Of a stretch of DNA of 64,000 nucleotides, positions 50,121 to 59,466 are shown one piece after another. Position 1 is the first letter of the stretch. Every line of letters begins with the position of its first letter. The position numbers were made by a program, and so were the translations under genes. The notes beneath the pieces were generated by a model, which was not told where the DNA came from, ran no database searches, and saw nothing but the letters and a program-made list of their open reading frames with translations. The stretch is from Sporocytophaga myxococcoides DSM 11118 (lineage in GTDB: Bacteria > Bacteroidota > Bacteroidia > Cytophagales > Cytophagaceae). Location: assembly GCF_000426725.1 (NCBI RefSeq), contig NZ_KE384560.1:392820-456819 (forward strand). Direction: 5' to 3'.

Positions 50121-51825
50121 TAGTTGAAATCTTAGAGATGCTTTTCTTTTTGTTGAAATATTCTTCTGCTTCCTGCACACTTAGGGCATTAAAAGTCATT
50201 TCTTTCGTCAGGCCCGCTTTTCTTCCCACATGTACTCCATAATGCATATCCAGATATCCTTCCATTTCATGTGCATCAGGATTAATGCTGATCATGATAC
50301 CTTTTTCCAATGCATATCTCACCCATTTCCATTCCATATCCAGTCTTCTCGGATGTGCATTGATTTCAATGATTACATTGTTCTCTGCACAGGCATCAAT
50401 TACTTTCTTATGATCTATCGGATAACCTTCTCTTTTAAGTAATAGTCTGCCTGTCGGATGCCCGAGCATTGTTGTATAAGGGTTCTCGATAGCTTTAATA
50501 AGTCTTTCAGTTGCTTTGGCTTTATCCATTTTCAGGTTGGAATGGATAGAGGCAACAATAAAATCAAAAGATGCTAAAACGGAATCTTCATAATCGAGGC
50601 TACCATCATTCAGGATGTCTGACTCTATACCTTTAAATATCTTGAATGGTGCTAATTTTTTATTCAGCGCATCAATCTCTGCATGCTGTTCTGTAATACG
50701 GAACTCTTGAAGTCCATTGGCATAAAAAGCAGATTTGGAGTGGTCGCTTATTCCTAGGTATTCAAATCCAAGCTCCTTGCAATACTGAGCCATTTGTTCA
50801 AGAGTATGAACACCGTCACTATAGGTGCTATGATTATGTAGCGAACCTTTAAGGTCTTTGTATGTGATGAGCTCCGGGAGTTTGTTTTCTCTGGCTTTTT
50901 CTATTTCATCATATCCTTCACGAAGTTCAGGAACGATAAATGGAAAATTCAAGTGGGTGAAAATCTCCTGTTCGTTTTTAAAATCTTTGGAAGTCAAAAG
51001 TTGGAATAGATTGGAAGAATTTCCAAGGTCCGTTTTAAGATGTGATGAAGATGCAGAGTTAAGATATACAAAATTGCCGAAACGCCCTTCAGGACAGATT
51101 TTTATTTCAACCTTTAGCTCGGTTAAAAGATCTTTGCCTCGCCAAACAAATGGTCCTGATGCCTTTATATTTTGCTCAAGTGTTTTTATTCCGCTAACTG
51201 CATCAAATACTTTTTTCGGCTGGTTTTCACCGACTATTAGTTGGATTGTATCAAGCGTTTCAGCCTTTCTTTGAATATCTCCGGCAAGGGATACTTTCAG
51301 GTCTAATGAAGAAAGGTCTTTTTCAAGCTTCAAAGCAGTAGCTTCCGCTTCGGCAAACATCCACCTGTCTTTATGGGCAGAAGCAAAAAGTAGCTCCTTC
51401 TTTATGCTTTCCTGGGTTTTTTCACCGAAGCCTTTCAGGCTGGCAATTTTATTTTCATTGCAGGCATCGAGTAGTGCTTCAGTGGAAACGATATCAAGTT
51501 CTTTCCAGATGCTTCGTACTTTTTTAGGGCCGATTCCTTTTATATTTAAAATATCAATGACACCTTTAGGAGTTTGCGCCAATAAAGATGATAATTCGGG
51601 AAAAGTACCTGTAGCATTCAAATCCTGAATTTTTCCGGCGATACTTTTTCCGACCCCTTCTAGAGAAGCAAGTTCTTCTAATGAAAGTCCGGCTAAATCA
51701 CCGGAGATTTTGTCAAGATTATATACCGCATTTTGATATGTTCTGATCTTGAAAGGATTTTCCTCATGAAGCTCCATTAATGAAGCTGTGAGTTTGAAGA
51801 TGTTGATAATTTCCTGATTGCCCAT
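50113..51825 (-). CDS. polX: PolX-family protein: PHP domain intact, polymerase site degenerate
   Basis: A 570-residue protein with the layout and length of bacterial PolX. Helix-hairpin-helix motifs are present (LASLEGVGKSIAGKI at 52-66; LNIKGIGPKKVRSIW at 93-107). In the polymerase palm the usual GSxRR...ETxxDxDxLV is changed to GDIQRKAETLDTIQLIV (182-198), so the two catalytic Asp become Thr193 and Gln195; the third Asp appears as Glu240 (VEIK). The C-terminal PHP domain keeps its metal ligands: SLHNHSTYSDG (328-338), ISDHSKSA, GIESDIL, ASIHSN, LGHPTG, EINAHPRRLDM and INPDAHE. It therefore probably acts as a nuclease or phosphoesterase but not as a DNA polymerase. The ATG before GNQEIINIF was preferred; an upstream ATG would add 17 residues. 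Confidence 0.85.
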   Translation of the reverse strand: MGNQEIINIFKLTASLMELHEENPFKIRTYQNAVYNLDKISGDLAGLSLEELASLEGVGKSIAGKIQDLNATGTFPELSSLLAQTPKGVIDILNIKGIGPKKVRSIWKELDIVSTEALLDACNENKIASLKGFGEKTQESIKKELLFASAHKDRWMFAEAEATALKLEKDLSSLDLKVSLAGDIQRKAETLDTIQLIVGENQPKKVFDAVSGIKTLEQNIKASGPFVWRGKDLLTELKVEIKICPEGRFGNFVYLNSASSSHLKTDLGNSSNLFQLLTSKDFKNEQEIFTHLNFPFIVPELREGYDEIEKARENKLPELITYKDLKGSLHNHSTYSDGVHTLEQMAQYCKELGFEYLGISDHSKSAFYANGLQEFRITEQHAEIDALNKKLAPFKIFKGIESDILNDGSLDYEDSVLASFDFIVASIHSNLKMDKAKATERLIKAIENPYTTMLGHPTGRLLLKREGYPIDHKKVIDACAENNVIIEINAHPRRLDMEWKWVRYALEKGIMISINPDAHEMEGYLDMHYGVHVGRKAGLTKEMTFNALSVQEAEEYFNKKKSISKISTNA

Positions 51826-51921
51826 TAATTCAAAATTAAAATAAAAATGAGGAGAAACCAATGAAGGTTTACGCACATAAATGTTTTTAAAGGAATTAGG
51901 GTTCCATCCGAAAGATTTTCT

Positions 51922-51950
51922 TTTGGGTTTAAAGGAAAAGGTTAATTTTG
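51922..51950 (+). promoter_or_regulatory. Bacteroidota-type promoter of the EVE gene
   Basis: TTTG (51922-51925) and TAATTTTG (51943-51950), 17 bases apart, 23 bases before the start codon. A good match to the TTTG / TAnnTTTG consensus. Confidence 0.65.
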
Positions 51951-51972
51951 AGAGGAAATTTGTGAACTAAAA

Positions 51973-52380
51973 ATGAATCACTGGCTAGTAAAATCAGAAC
52001 CATTTAAGTATCCTTTCGAACAGCTTCAAAAGGATAAATCAACTTTCTGGGACGGGGTTAGAAATTATCAGGCTCGTAACAATTTGAAAGCCATGAAAAA
52101 AGGAGATCTTGTCCTTTTTTATCACAGCAATGAAGGAAAGGAAGTGGTAGGGATAGCAAAAGTGCTGAAGGAATCGTATCAGGACCCGACAACAGATGAT
52201 GCCAATTGGGTGGTAGTAGACCTGGGCCCTCACAAAAAGCTGAAGAGTCCTGTTACCCTTGAGACAATAAAGGCAGATAAAATACTGGGAAACATGAGCT
52301 TAGTGAAACAGTCAAGGCTTTCTGTAACGCCCGTAAAGAAAGAAGAGTTTGACAGAATTCTTGAATTATCCGAGAAATAA
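51973..52380 (+). CDS. EVE-domain protein
   Basis: A 135-residue single-domain protein of the EVE (PUA-like) family. It begins MNHWLVKSEPFKYPFEQLQK, and contains FWDGVRNYQARNNLKAMKKGDLVLFYHS and VVGIAKVLKESYQDPT, the three most conserved blocks. EVE domains bind modified bases in RNA or DNA. The gene has its own promoter and is followed after 57 bases by pyrR. Length is typical for a stand-alone EVE protein; no fused nuclease. Confidence 0.92.
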   Translation: MNHWLVKSEPFKYPFEQLQKDKSTFWDGVRNYQARNNLKAMKKGDLVLFYHSNEGKEVVGIAKVLKESYQDPTTDDANWVVVDLGPHKKLKSPVTLETIKADKILGNMSLVKQSRLSVTPVKKEEFDRILELSEK

Positions 52381-52417
52381 AAATCCTATAATTTTTCGAA
52401 TAAAATCAGTTCATTGC

Positions 52418-52425
52418 TATCTTTG
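52418..52425 (+). promoter_or_regulatory. Bacteroidota -7 box of pyrR (TATCTTTG)
   Basis: TATCTTTG is a full match to TAnnTTTG, 12 bases before the pyrR ATG. A weak TTTTTCG stands at about -33 (52392-52398). A promoter here would leave almost no leader RNA. Confidence 0.5.
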
Positions 52426-52437
52426 AAAAATTTTTAA

Positions 52438-52980
52438 ATGGAAAAAAGACTCATCATCGGTACCGAACATCTTTCAATAACGATCGACAGACTTTGTCAT
52501 CAGTTGATTGAACTTCACGGTGATTTTTCCAACTCTGTTATTCTTGGTATACAGCCAAGAGGTGTCAGCTTTTCCGAACGTATTCAAAGAAAACTTCAAG
52601 ACATCCTTCAAAAAGATGTAAAGCTTGGCTATCTGGATGTTACTTTCTTCCGTGATGATTTCAGAAGAAAGGATAATCCTTTAAAAGCCAATGCTACCAA
52701 AGTTCCATTTCTGATTGAGGATAAAAACGTAATTCTTGTAGATGATGTACTTTATACAGGAAGGACTATCCGTGCAGCTATGGATGCCATGACGGCTTTT
52801 GGCAGACCGAGGAAAGTTGAATTACTGGTACTGGTAGACAGAAAATACAGCAGAGATCTTCCAATTCAGCCTAATTACATCGGTGTAGAAGTTGATTGCC
52901 TCGAATCCGAAAAAGTATTGGTTGAACTGAAGGAAGAAGGATTGAAAGACGATAATATTTGGTTGATTAATAAAACCTAA
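52438..52980 (+). CDS. pyrR: PyrR-type uracil phosphoribosyltransferase / regulator
   Basis: A 180-residue PRTase-fold protein. The PRPP-binding loop [20 protein letters not shown] (about residue 97) is intact; [17 protein letters not shown] and [15 protein letters not shown] are typical of PyrR. In Bacillus PyrR binds pyr mRNA to promote termination and also has uracil phosphoribosyltransferase activity. Here a -7 box ends only 12 bases before the start, leaving no room for an attenuator, so RNA-based control at this site is doubtful. pyrB follows after 2 bases. Confidence 0.92.
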   Translation: MEKRLIIGTEHLSITIDRLCHQLIELHGDFSNSVILGIQPRGVSFSERIQRKLQDILQKDVKLGYLDVTFFRDDFRRKDNPLKANATKVPFLIEDKNVILVDDVLYTGRTIRAAMDAMTAFGRPRKVELLVLVDRKYSRDLPIQPNYIGVEVDCLESEKVLVELKEEGLKDDNIWLINKT

Positions 52981-52982
52981 CA

Positions 52983-53909
52983 ATGCAGCATTTAAGTGTT
53001 AAACACCTTCTTGGAATCAAAGACCTCACCAGAGAGGACATTAATTTAATTTTAGATACTGCGGAAAATTTTAAAGAAGTAATTAACCGGCCTATCAAAA
53101 AAGTTCCTTCTCTGAGGGATATCACTATTGCCAATATATTTTTCGAAAATTCTACCAGGACAAGATTATCTTTTGAGCTTGCCGAAAAAAGATTATCAGC
53201 AGATGTCATAAATTTTTCATCATCATCTAGTTCTGTAAAGAAAGGCGAAACATTACTGGACACCGTCAATAACATCCTTGCGATGAAGGTGGATATGATA
53301 GTGATGAGACACAGCAGCGTAGGTTCTCCTCATTATCTTTCAAAGCATATCAAAGCAAAGATTGTCAATGCCGGGGATGGAACTCATGAGCACCCTACTC
53401 AGGCTTTGCTTGACGCATTTACGATAAAAGAAAAATTCGGTCATGTTGAGGGAAAGAAGGTTTGTATTTTCGGAGATATCCTGCATTCAAGAGTAGCACT
53501 TTCAAATATTTTTGCATTACAGAAATTAGGAGCTGAAGTAATGGTTTGTGGTCCAATCACACTTCTTCCAAAATATATCAAAGACCTTAATGTAAAAGTA
53601 GAACTGGATCTTAAGAAAGCATTGGAGTGGTGCGATGTTGCAAACGTTCTGAGAATTCAGCTTGAAAGACAGACAATCAAATATTTCCCTTCACTAAGGG
53701 AGTATTCTTTATATTATGGAATCAATAAATCTTTGTTGGATTCTCTTAACAAAGAAATAATGATTATGCACCCTGGACCTATTAACAGAGGAGTGGAGTT
53801 GTCAAGTGATGTTGCAGATTCGCATCATTCGGTGATCCTGAACCAGGTAGAAAACGGAGTGGCAGTAAGAATGGCAGTGCTTTATCTGCTGGCTGGCGCT
53901 ACAGAGTAA
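52983..53909 (+). CDS. pyrB: Aspartate carbamoyltransferase catalytic chain
   Basis: A 308-residue transcarbamylase making carbamoyl-aspartate. [19 protein letters not shown] (about residue 50) is the carbamoyl-phosphate motif; [15 protein letters not shown] and [11 protein letters not shown] are the other active-site blocks. [16 protein letters not shown] carries the loop contributed by the neighbouring subunit. No pyrI is adjacent. It is directly downstream of pyrR. The stop codon is followed almost at once by a member of the intergenic repeat family. Confidence 0.96.
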   Translation: MQHLSVKHLLGIKDLTREDINLILDTAENFKEVINRPIKKVPSLRDITIANIFFENSTRTRLSFELAEKRLSADVINFSSSSSSVKKGETLLDTVNNILAMKVDMIVMRHSSVGSPHYLSKHIKAKIVNAGDGTHEHPTQALLDAFTIKEKFGHVEGKKVCIFGDILHSRVALSNIFALQKLGAEVMVCGPITLLPKYIKDLNVKVELDLKKALEWCDVANVLRIQLERQTIKYFPSLREYSLYYGINKSLLDSLNKEIMIMHPGPINRGVELSSDVADSHHSVILNQVENGVAVRMAVLYLLAGATE

Positions 53910-53921
53910 TAAAGCTGAACG

Positions 53922-54248
53922 CGTAAAGCTTAAAGCAAAAGTGAAATAAAAGGTTTACCTTTAACATAATAGCTGATTTTCCTGGAAGAAGAAAATAGCA
54001 ATAGGTTTAGCAACTGCAACAAACTATCTATTCGAAATTATTTGAAAGGCACCTCTATTTATCTTGAACGAACATTATCCTCTCAAGAGTTTGAAGATGC
54101 CTTCTTAAAGAAAAATAAAGAAATCTTGAAATTAGGGCTTCTTTATCAGGGACCTAGAGGGAAAAAGCCAATTCTTAAAACTTGATACCTAAAACTTTTA
54201 ACTTTCCACTTTTTACTTTAAGCTTTCCGCCTTCGCTTTAAGCTTTCC
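53922..54248. repeat. Inverted repeat arms of the ACTTTAAGCTTTCC family around a gene fragment
   Basis: Left arm GTAAAGCTTAAAGCAAAAGTG (starting at 53923) and right arm CACTTTTTACTTTAAGCTTT (54208-54227), with another CTTTAAGCTTTCC at 54236-54248, are imperfect reverse complements. They enclose about 250 bases, including a gene fragment. The layout parallels the argC-argD cassette. Confidence 0.55.
53973..54185 (+). pseudogene. Gene fragment without a start codon
   Basis: A 70-codon open frame, bounded by stops and with no ATG, encodes KLSIRNYLKGTSIYLERTLS and SQEFEDAFLKKNKEI, and ends in GLLYQGPRGKKPILKT. The sequence has the composition of a real protein C-terminus (helical, with a basic tail), but I cannot assign it to a family. 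It lies between inverted repeat arms downstream of pyrB and is probably a remnant. Confidence 0.4.
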
Positions 54249-54293
54249 CCAAACTTAACTTCCCTAATCTTTGTTTAAATACGGGTCAGGAAT

Positions 54294-54323
54294 TTTGTTT
54301 CAAAGATCTTATTTCTAATTTTG
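54294..54323 (+). promoter_or_regulatory. Bacteroidota-type promoter of the cystathionine synthase gene
   Basis: TTTG (54294-54297) and TAATTTTG (54316-54323), 18 bases apart, 24 bases before the start codon. Confidence 0.65.
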
Positions 54324-54346
54324 ACAAAGGCAAACTTTAAGTTTTT

Positions 54347-55714
54347 ATGTACTACTCTTCAATTATTCAGGCGATAGGAAATACTCCCTTGGTGAAACTA
54401 AATAAAGTAACCAAAGGGATAAAAGGGACAATACTCGTTAAAGTCGAATATTTTAATCCCGGAAATTCTGTAAAAGACAGAATGGCTTTAAAAATGGTTG
54501 AAGATGCAGAAAAAGCAGGTATTCTAAAACCAGGAGGAACCATTATAGAAGGAACTTCGGGAAACACAGGAATGGGACTTGCACTGGCTGCTATTGCAAA
54601 AGGCTACAAGTGTATTTTTACCACTACTGATAAGCAGTCAAAAGAGAAGGTAGATGTATTGCGTGCGCTAGGTGCAGAGGTTATTATTTGCCCTACAAAC
54701 GTAGCTCCTTCTGATCCGAGATCATATTATTGTGTTGCCGCAAAATTGAATAAAGAAATACCGAATTCATTTTATCCGAATCAATACGATAACCTTTCTA
54801 ACACAGCTGCTCATTATGAAACAACTGGGCCTGAAATCTGGAGTCAGACAGAAGGAAAGGTAACGCATTTTGCTGCTGGTGTAGGAACTGGTGGGACGAT
54901 GTGCGGAGTTTCTAAATTCCTAAAGGAAAAGAATTCATCAATCAAATCAATAGGAATTGACACTTATGGTTCTGTTTTTAAAAAATACAAAGAAACTGGA
55001 GTGTTTGATGAAAATGAAATTTTCCCATATGGAACAGAAGGTATAGGCGAAGACATCCTTCCAAAAAACGTTGACTTTAGTCTGATCGATCAGTTTATTA
55101 AAGTTACGGATAAGGACGCAGCTGTAATGACAAGAAAACTAGCAAGAGAAGAAGGTCTGTTTGTCGGATGGTCCAGCGGTTCTGCAGTGTTTGGGGCCTT
55201 GGAGTATGCAAGAGAGCATTTTACCGATAATGATGTAATGGTGGTTATCCTTCCTGATCATGGTACGAGGTATCTTGCGAAGATTTACAATGATGTGTGG
55301 ATGAAAGATCATGGATATCTTGAAAGCCGCAGTTTTGCTACTGCAAAAGACATTATTGCAGAGCAGAAAAACGGAAAGCTGATTACTATAGCGAAAAGCG
55401 ATAAAGTAGGGGAGGCTGTGAAGATACTTAACGGAAAAGGAATCTCTCAGATCCCTGTAACAGATGGCGATGCTTTTGTAGGAAGTCTTACAGATTCTAA
55501 AGTGTTGAAGAAACTAATTGAAAATCCAGGTCTGAAAGATCTTACAGTAGGAGAGGTAATGGAAGCACCATTCACTTTTGTAGGGCTGGATAATACTATA
55601 GACGTACTTTCATCCTTAATAACAAAAGAGAACACCGCCCTTCTGGTTCGTGACGAAAGGAATGATGTGAGAATTATCACTCAGGCAGATTTGCTTTCTG
55701 CTATGGCGAGATAG
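54347..55714 (+). CDS. Cystathionine beta-synthase-type PLP enzyme with CBS pair
   Basis: A 455-residue enzyme. Residues 1-320 are a fold-type II PLP domain of the cysteine synthase / cystathionine beta-synthase family: the cofactor lysine lies in YFNPGNSVKDRMALKMV (about residue 43), EGTSGNTGMGLALAA follows, and GVGTGGTMCGVSKFL binds the phosphate. Residues ~330-455 contain two CBS motifs (ITIAKSDKVGEAVKILN; TFVGLDNTIDVLSSLIT), a regulatory module that can bind adenosyl ligands. The long form with CBS domains favours cystathionine beta-synthase (homocysteine plus serine), but cysteine synthase activity cannot be excluded. It has a good promoter and its own terminator and stands alone. Confidence 0.9.
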   Translation: MYYSSIIQAIGNTPLVKLNKVTKGIKGTILVKVEYFNPGNSVKDRMALKMVEDAEKAGILKPGGTIIEGTSGNTGMGLALAAIAKGYKCIFTTTDKQSKEKVDVLRALGAEVIICPTNVAPSDPRSYYCVAAKLNKEIPNSFYPNQYDNLSNTAAHYETTGPEIWSQTEGKVTHFAAGVGTGGTMCGVSKFLKEKNSSIKSIGIDTYGSVFKKYKETGVFDENEIFPYGTEGIGEDILPKNVDFSLIDQFIKVTDKDAAVMTRKLAREEGLFVGWSSGSAVFGALEYAREHFTDNDVMVVILPDHGTRYLAKIYNDVWMKDHGYLESRSFATAKDIIAEQKNGKLITIAKSDKVGEAVKILNGKGISQIPVTDGDAFVGSLTDSKVLKKLIENPGLKDLTVGEVMEAPFTFVGLDNTIDVLSSLITKENTALLVRDERNDVRIITQADLLSAMAR

Positions 55715-55740
55715 ATTTCTCAAATAAATCTAAGATTATG

Positions 55741-55792
55741 AAAATGCTGAATTATGAAGAGATTAATTCTTTTCATAATTCAGCATTTTTTA
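55741..55792 (+). terminator. Rho-independent terminator
   Basis: AATGCTGAATTATGAA / TTTCATAATTCAGCATT, a 16-bp stem followed by T6, about 28 bases after the cystathionine synthase gene. Confidence 0.88.
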
Positions 55793-55951
55793 TGAAGAAA
55801 AGAATGAGGCTCTGCTAAAGAAAAGTATTTAAGACAGCCAATAATATTGTTTTTTTATTATTTTTGAATGACCCAATTAGGACGTTTACTCTTTCTGTCC
55901 GGTCATTTCAGACATTTTAATTTTTTTATAACGTATTAATCTTCCTGTTCA

Positions 55952-58900
55952 ATGAGTCAACTTAAGAAATTAGAGAAGTTACTGGTTGCCAATCGTGGTG
56001 AAATTGCTATCCGTGTTTTACGCGCTGCATCTGAGTTAAAGATAAAAACCGTAGCTATTTATACCTATGAGGATCGTTATTCTTTACATCGTTATAAAGC
56101 GGATGAAGCATATCAGATCGGAAGGGATAATGAGCCCCTTAAACCCTACCTTGACATTGAACAAATTATTCAACTTGCAAAGAGACATAGTGTAGATGCC
56201 ATACATCCGGGCTACGGCTTTTTGTCTGAAAATGTAAATCTTGCAAGGAGATGTAAAGAAGAAGGAATCATCTTTATTGGTCCTGAACCTGAGGTAATGG
56301 AAGCGCTGGGTGATAAGGTTTCAGCAAAGGAAATCGCAATCAGCGCAGGTGTGCCGATCATTGAAGACAGTAAGGAAGGTTTGTTATCTCTTGATATAGC
56401 CAGAAAAGAAGCACATCGCATTGGTTATCCCTTAATGATGAAGGCTGCCGCTGGTGGAGGTGGAAGAGGGATGCGCGTTATCCGTGATGAAAGTCAGCTT
56501 GAAAGAGCATATAATGAAGCCAGAGCCGAAGCTATGAAAGCTTTTGGGGATGATACAGTCTTTCTTGAAAAGTTTATAGACAGGCCGAAGCATATTGAAG
56601 TTCAGCTCATGGGAGACAACCATGGGAATATTGTGCACTTGTATGAAAGAGATTGTTCTGTACAAAGAAGGTTTCAAAAAGTTGTAGAGGTCGCTCCCTG
56701 TCCTGTTTTGAAAGAGGAAACGAAACAACAGATCTATAATTATGCGCTTACAATTGCAAGGCATGTAAAGTATAATAATGTCGGTACTGTTGAGTTTCTG
56801 GTAGATCAGGATGAAAAAGTTTATTTTATAGAAGTAAACCCTCGTATTCAGGTTGAGCATACAATTACTGAAGAAATAACAGGAATAGATATAGTCCGCT
56901 CTCAGATTCTGATTGCCAAAGGACACAAGTTATCAGATACTTGTATCTATATATCCAGGCAGGAAGATGTTAAGTGCAATGGTTTCGCGATTCAGTGCCG
57001 TGTGACAACCGAAGACCCTGCTAATGGGTTTAAACCAGATTATGGTACTATTATAGCTTACAGAAATGCAGCAGGTTTTGGTATTCGTCTTGATGAAGGC
57101 AGTTCCTATCCGGGAGTAAAAATTTCTCCTTTTTTTGATTCTCTATTGGTGAAAGTTTCAGCATCCGGAAGGACCATGTGGGGAGCGTGCGAGCGCTTGA
57201 ACCGTACGCTTCGAGAATTCAGAATAAGAGGCGTAAAAACAAACATAGGATTTTTAGAGAATGTTATTTCTCATCCTGAATTTATCAAAGGTCATGCAAC
57301 TGTAAAGTTTATAGAAGAACATCCTGAATTGCTGAACATCAAAAATATTCAGGATAGAGGAACAAAGACACTTAAGTTTCTTTCCAATGTCATTGTGAAT
57401 GGGAATCCGGATGTTAAGAATGTGGATGAAAAGAGAACATTCAGAACTCCGCAAATACCATTTTATGAGAAATACAGTCCATATCCTGACGGTACTAAGC
57501 AGATACTGACGAACAATGGTCCGCAGGGGCTTGTCAATTGGCTGAAAGATCAAAAAGCTATTCAGATTACCGATACAACTTTTAGAGACGCACATCAGTC
57601 TTTATTAGCAACAAGGGTGCGTACCAAAAACATGGTAGAGGTTGCAGAAAGTTTTGCTAAAAATCATCCTCAGGTCTTTTCAATGGAAGTATGGGGAGGA
57701 GCGACATTTGATGTAGCTATGAGGTTCCTTCATGAAGATCCTTGGCAAAGACTGCAGCTAATCCGGGAAGCGGTTCCAAATATTCTGCTTCAAATGCTGA
57801 TCAGAGGTTCCAATGCCGTGGGATATAAAGCATATCCTGATAATCTGATTGAGAAATTTATTGAGAAAACCTGGGAGAATGGAGTAGACATCTTTAGAAT
57901 TTTCGACTCGCTCAATTGGGTTGAAGCCATGAAGGTAAGTATAAAGGCTGTGAAAGAGAGAACAGGCGGTATTGCCGAAGCAGCGGTTTGTTATTCCGGC
58001 GATATTCTTGATCCGGAAAATAAGAAGTATACTTTGCAGTATTACCTTGATATGGCAAGGCAGCTTGAAGATCTGGGTGCACATATTCTGTGCATTAAAG
58101 ATATGGCTGGTCTGTTAAAGCCTTATTCCGCAGAATTGCTTATTAAAGAACTAAAAAAAGCTGTCAGCATTCCGATACATCTTCATACACATGATACCTC
58201 GGCTATTCAGGCAGCAACTTACCTTAAGGCAGTGGAGGCAGGTGTTGACATCATTGATGTGGCGATAGCGTCCATGTCAGGTCTAACTTCTCAGCCAAAC
58301 TTCAACTCAATAGTAACTATGTTGAAAGGCCATGAACGTGAGCTTAAGTTTAACATGCCTGCACTAAATCAGTACTCGAGCTATTGGGAAGATGTCAGAG
58401 AGTTTTATTATCCTTTTGAATCAGATCTGAAAGCAGGTACTGCTGAGGTATATGAGAATGAAATTCCAGGCGGACAGTATTCAAACCTTAGACCTCAGGC
58501 AGAATCATTGGGTTTGGGAGAGAAGTTCGAAAAAGTAAAGCAAAATTATGCCTTGGTCAACAAGATGTTCGGTGATATTATAAAAGTAACACCAAGCTCC
58601 AAAGTTGTAGGTGATATGGCTTTATTCATGACATCCAATAATCTGACAGAAAAAGACATAATGGAAAGAGGCCAGTACCTGTCTTTCCCTGAGTCAGTAG
58701 TAAGTTTATTTAAGGGAGAAATAGGACAGGCCTATGGTGGATTTCCTGAGAAGCTTCAGTCTATTATTCTTAAAGGAGAAAAGCCATTTACAGAGAGGCC
58801 AAATGATCATTTAGCCCCTGTAGATTTTGAAAAGGAGTTTGAAGCATTTCAGCAGCAGTTTGGAAATACAGCAAGTTTCCTTGATTTCCTTAGTTATAAG

Positions 58901-59398
58901 ATGTATCCTAAAGTTTTCGAAGGGTATGCAAAACATAGGGAACAATATGGTGATGTCAGTAACATACCGACACTTGCTTTTTTCTATGGACTAAAAAACA
59001 ATCAGGAGATTCTTGTAAAGCTGGGCAAGGGTAAGACAATCATTGTAAAAATGATGTACTGCTCTGCAGCCGATGAAAACGGCATGAGAACTGTATTCTT
59101 TGAACTCAACGGGCAGACCAGAAATGTTCAGGTAAAGGATAATACAATTAAAGTATCAAGACCAACAAATAAGAAAGTTGAGACAACCAAACAGGTAGGA
59201 GCTCCATTACAGGGCAAAATTGGCCAGGTTATGGTTAAGGTTGGAGATTCAGTCCGAGAGAACGCACCTCTATTTGTGGTTGAGGCTATGAAAATGGAGA
59301 CTACCATTACTTCAAAGATGGATGGAAAAATTAAAAGCGTTATCCTTCCTGAAGGGACAATGGTTGAACAAGATGATATGGTTATAGAACTAGAATAG
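55952..59398 (+). CDS. pyc: Pyruvate carboxylase
   Basis: A 1148-residue single-chain biotin enzyme that carboxylates pyruvate to oxaloacetate. Biotin carboxylase domain: VANRGEIAIRVLRAA at the start, ATP-grasp loop KAAAGGGGRGMRVI (about residue 165) and EVNPRIQVEHTITEEITG. Carboxyltransferase domain from ~530: ITDTTFRDAHQSLLATR, EVWGGATFDVAMRFLHEDPW, then HLHTHDTSAIQAATYLKA with metal ligands. The C-terminal biotinyl domain has the biotin-acceptor lysine in VVEAMKMETTIT. Length matches full-size pyruvate carboxylases. It supplies oxaloacetate for the aspartate-derived pathways encoded nearby (threonine, pyrimidine, argininosuccinate). Confidence 0.97.
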   Translation: MSQLKKLEKLLVANRGEIAIRVLRAASELKIKTVAIYTYEDRYSLHRYKADEAYQIGRDNEPLKPYLDIEQIIQLAKRHSVDAIHPGYGFLSENVNLARRCKEEGIIFIGPEPEVMEALGDKVSAKEIAISAGVPIIEDSKEGLLSLDIARKEAHRIGYPLMMKAAAGGGGRGMRVIRDESQLERAYNEARAEAMKAFGDDTVFLEKFIDRPKHIEVQLMGDNHGNIVHLYERDCSVQRRFQKVVEVAPCPVLKEETKQQIYNYALTIARHVKYNNVGTVEFLVDQDEKVYFIEVNPRIQVEHTITEEITGIDIVRSQILIAKGHKLSDTCIYISRQEDVKCNGFAIQCRVTTEDPANGFKPDYGTIIAYRNAAGFGIRLDEGSSYPGVKISPFFDSLLVKVSASGRTMWGACERLNRTLREFRIRGVKTNIGFLENVISHPEFIKGHATVKFIEEHPELLNIKNIQDRGTKTLKFLSNVIVNGNPDVKNVDEKRTFRTPQIPFYEKYSPYPDGTKQILTNNGPQGLVNWLKDQKAIQITDTTFRDAHQSLLATRVRTKNMVEVAESFAKNHPQVFSMEVWGGATFDVAMRFLHEDPWQRLQLIREAVPNILLQMLIRGSNAVGYKAYPDNLIEKFIEKTWENGVDIFRIFDSLNWVEAMKVSIKAVKERTGGIAEAAVCYSGDILDPENKKYTLQYYLDMARQLEDLGAHILCIKDMAGLLKPYSAELLIKELKKAVSIPIHLHTHDTSAIQAATYLKAVEAGVDIIDVAIASMSGLTSQPNFNSIVTMLKGHERELKFNMPALNQYSSYWEDVREFYYPFESDLKAGTAEVYENEIPGGQYSNLRPQAESLGLGEKFEKVKQNYALVNKMFGDIIKVTPSSKVVGDMALFMTSNNLTEKDIMERGQYLSFPESVVSLFKGEIGQAYGGFPEKLQSIILKGEKPFTERPNDHLAPVDFEKEFEAFQQQFGNTASFLDFLSYKMYPKVFEGYAKHREQYGDVSNIPTLAFFYGLKNNQEILVKLGKGKTIIVKMMYCSAADENGMRTVFFELNGQTRNVQVKDNTIKVSRPTNKKVETTKQVGAPLQGKIGQVMVKVGDSVRENAPLFVVEAMKMETTITSKMDGKIKSVILPEGTMVEQDDMVIELE

Positions 59399-59466
59399 CA
59401 GAATTGAATGATTTTTAAACAAAAAAGCAATGAATTATATTAAAGGACTTAAATAACTACAGACTT

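Noticed and set aside
50858..51274. 138-residue plus-strand frame inside polX
   Set aside because: Antisense to a clear protein-coding gene and without any motif.
56432..56926. 164-residue minus-strand frame inside pyc
   Set aside because: Antisense shadow of the biotin carboxylase domain.
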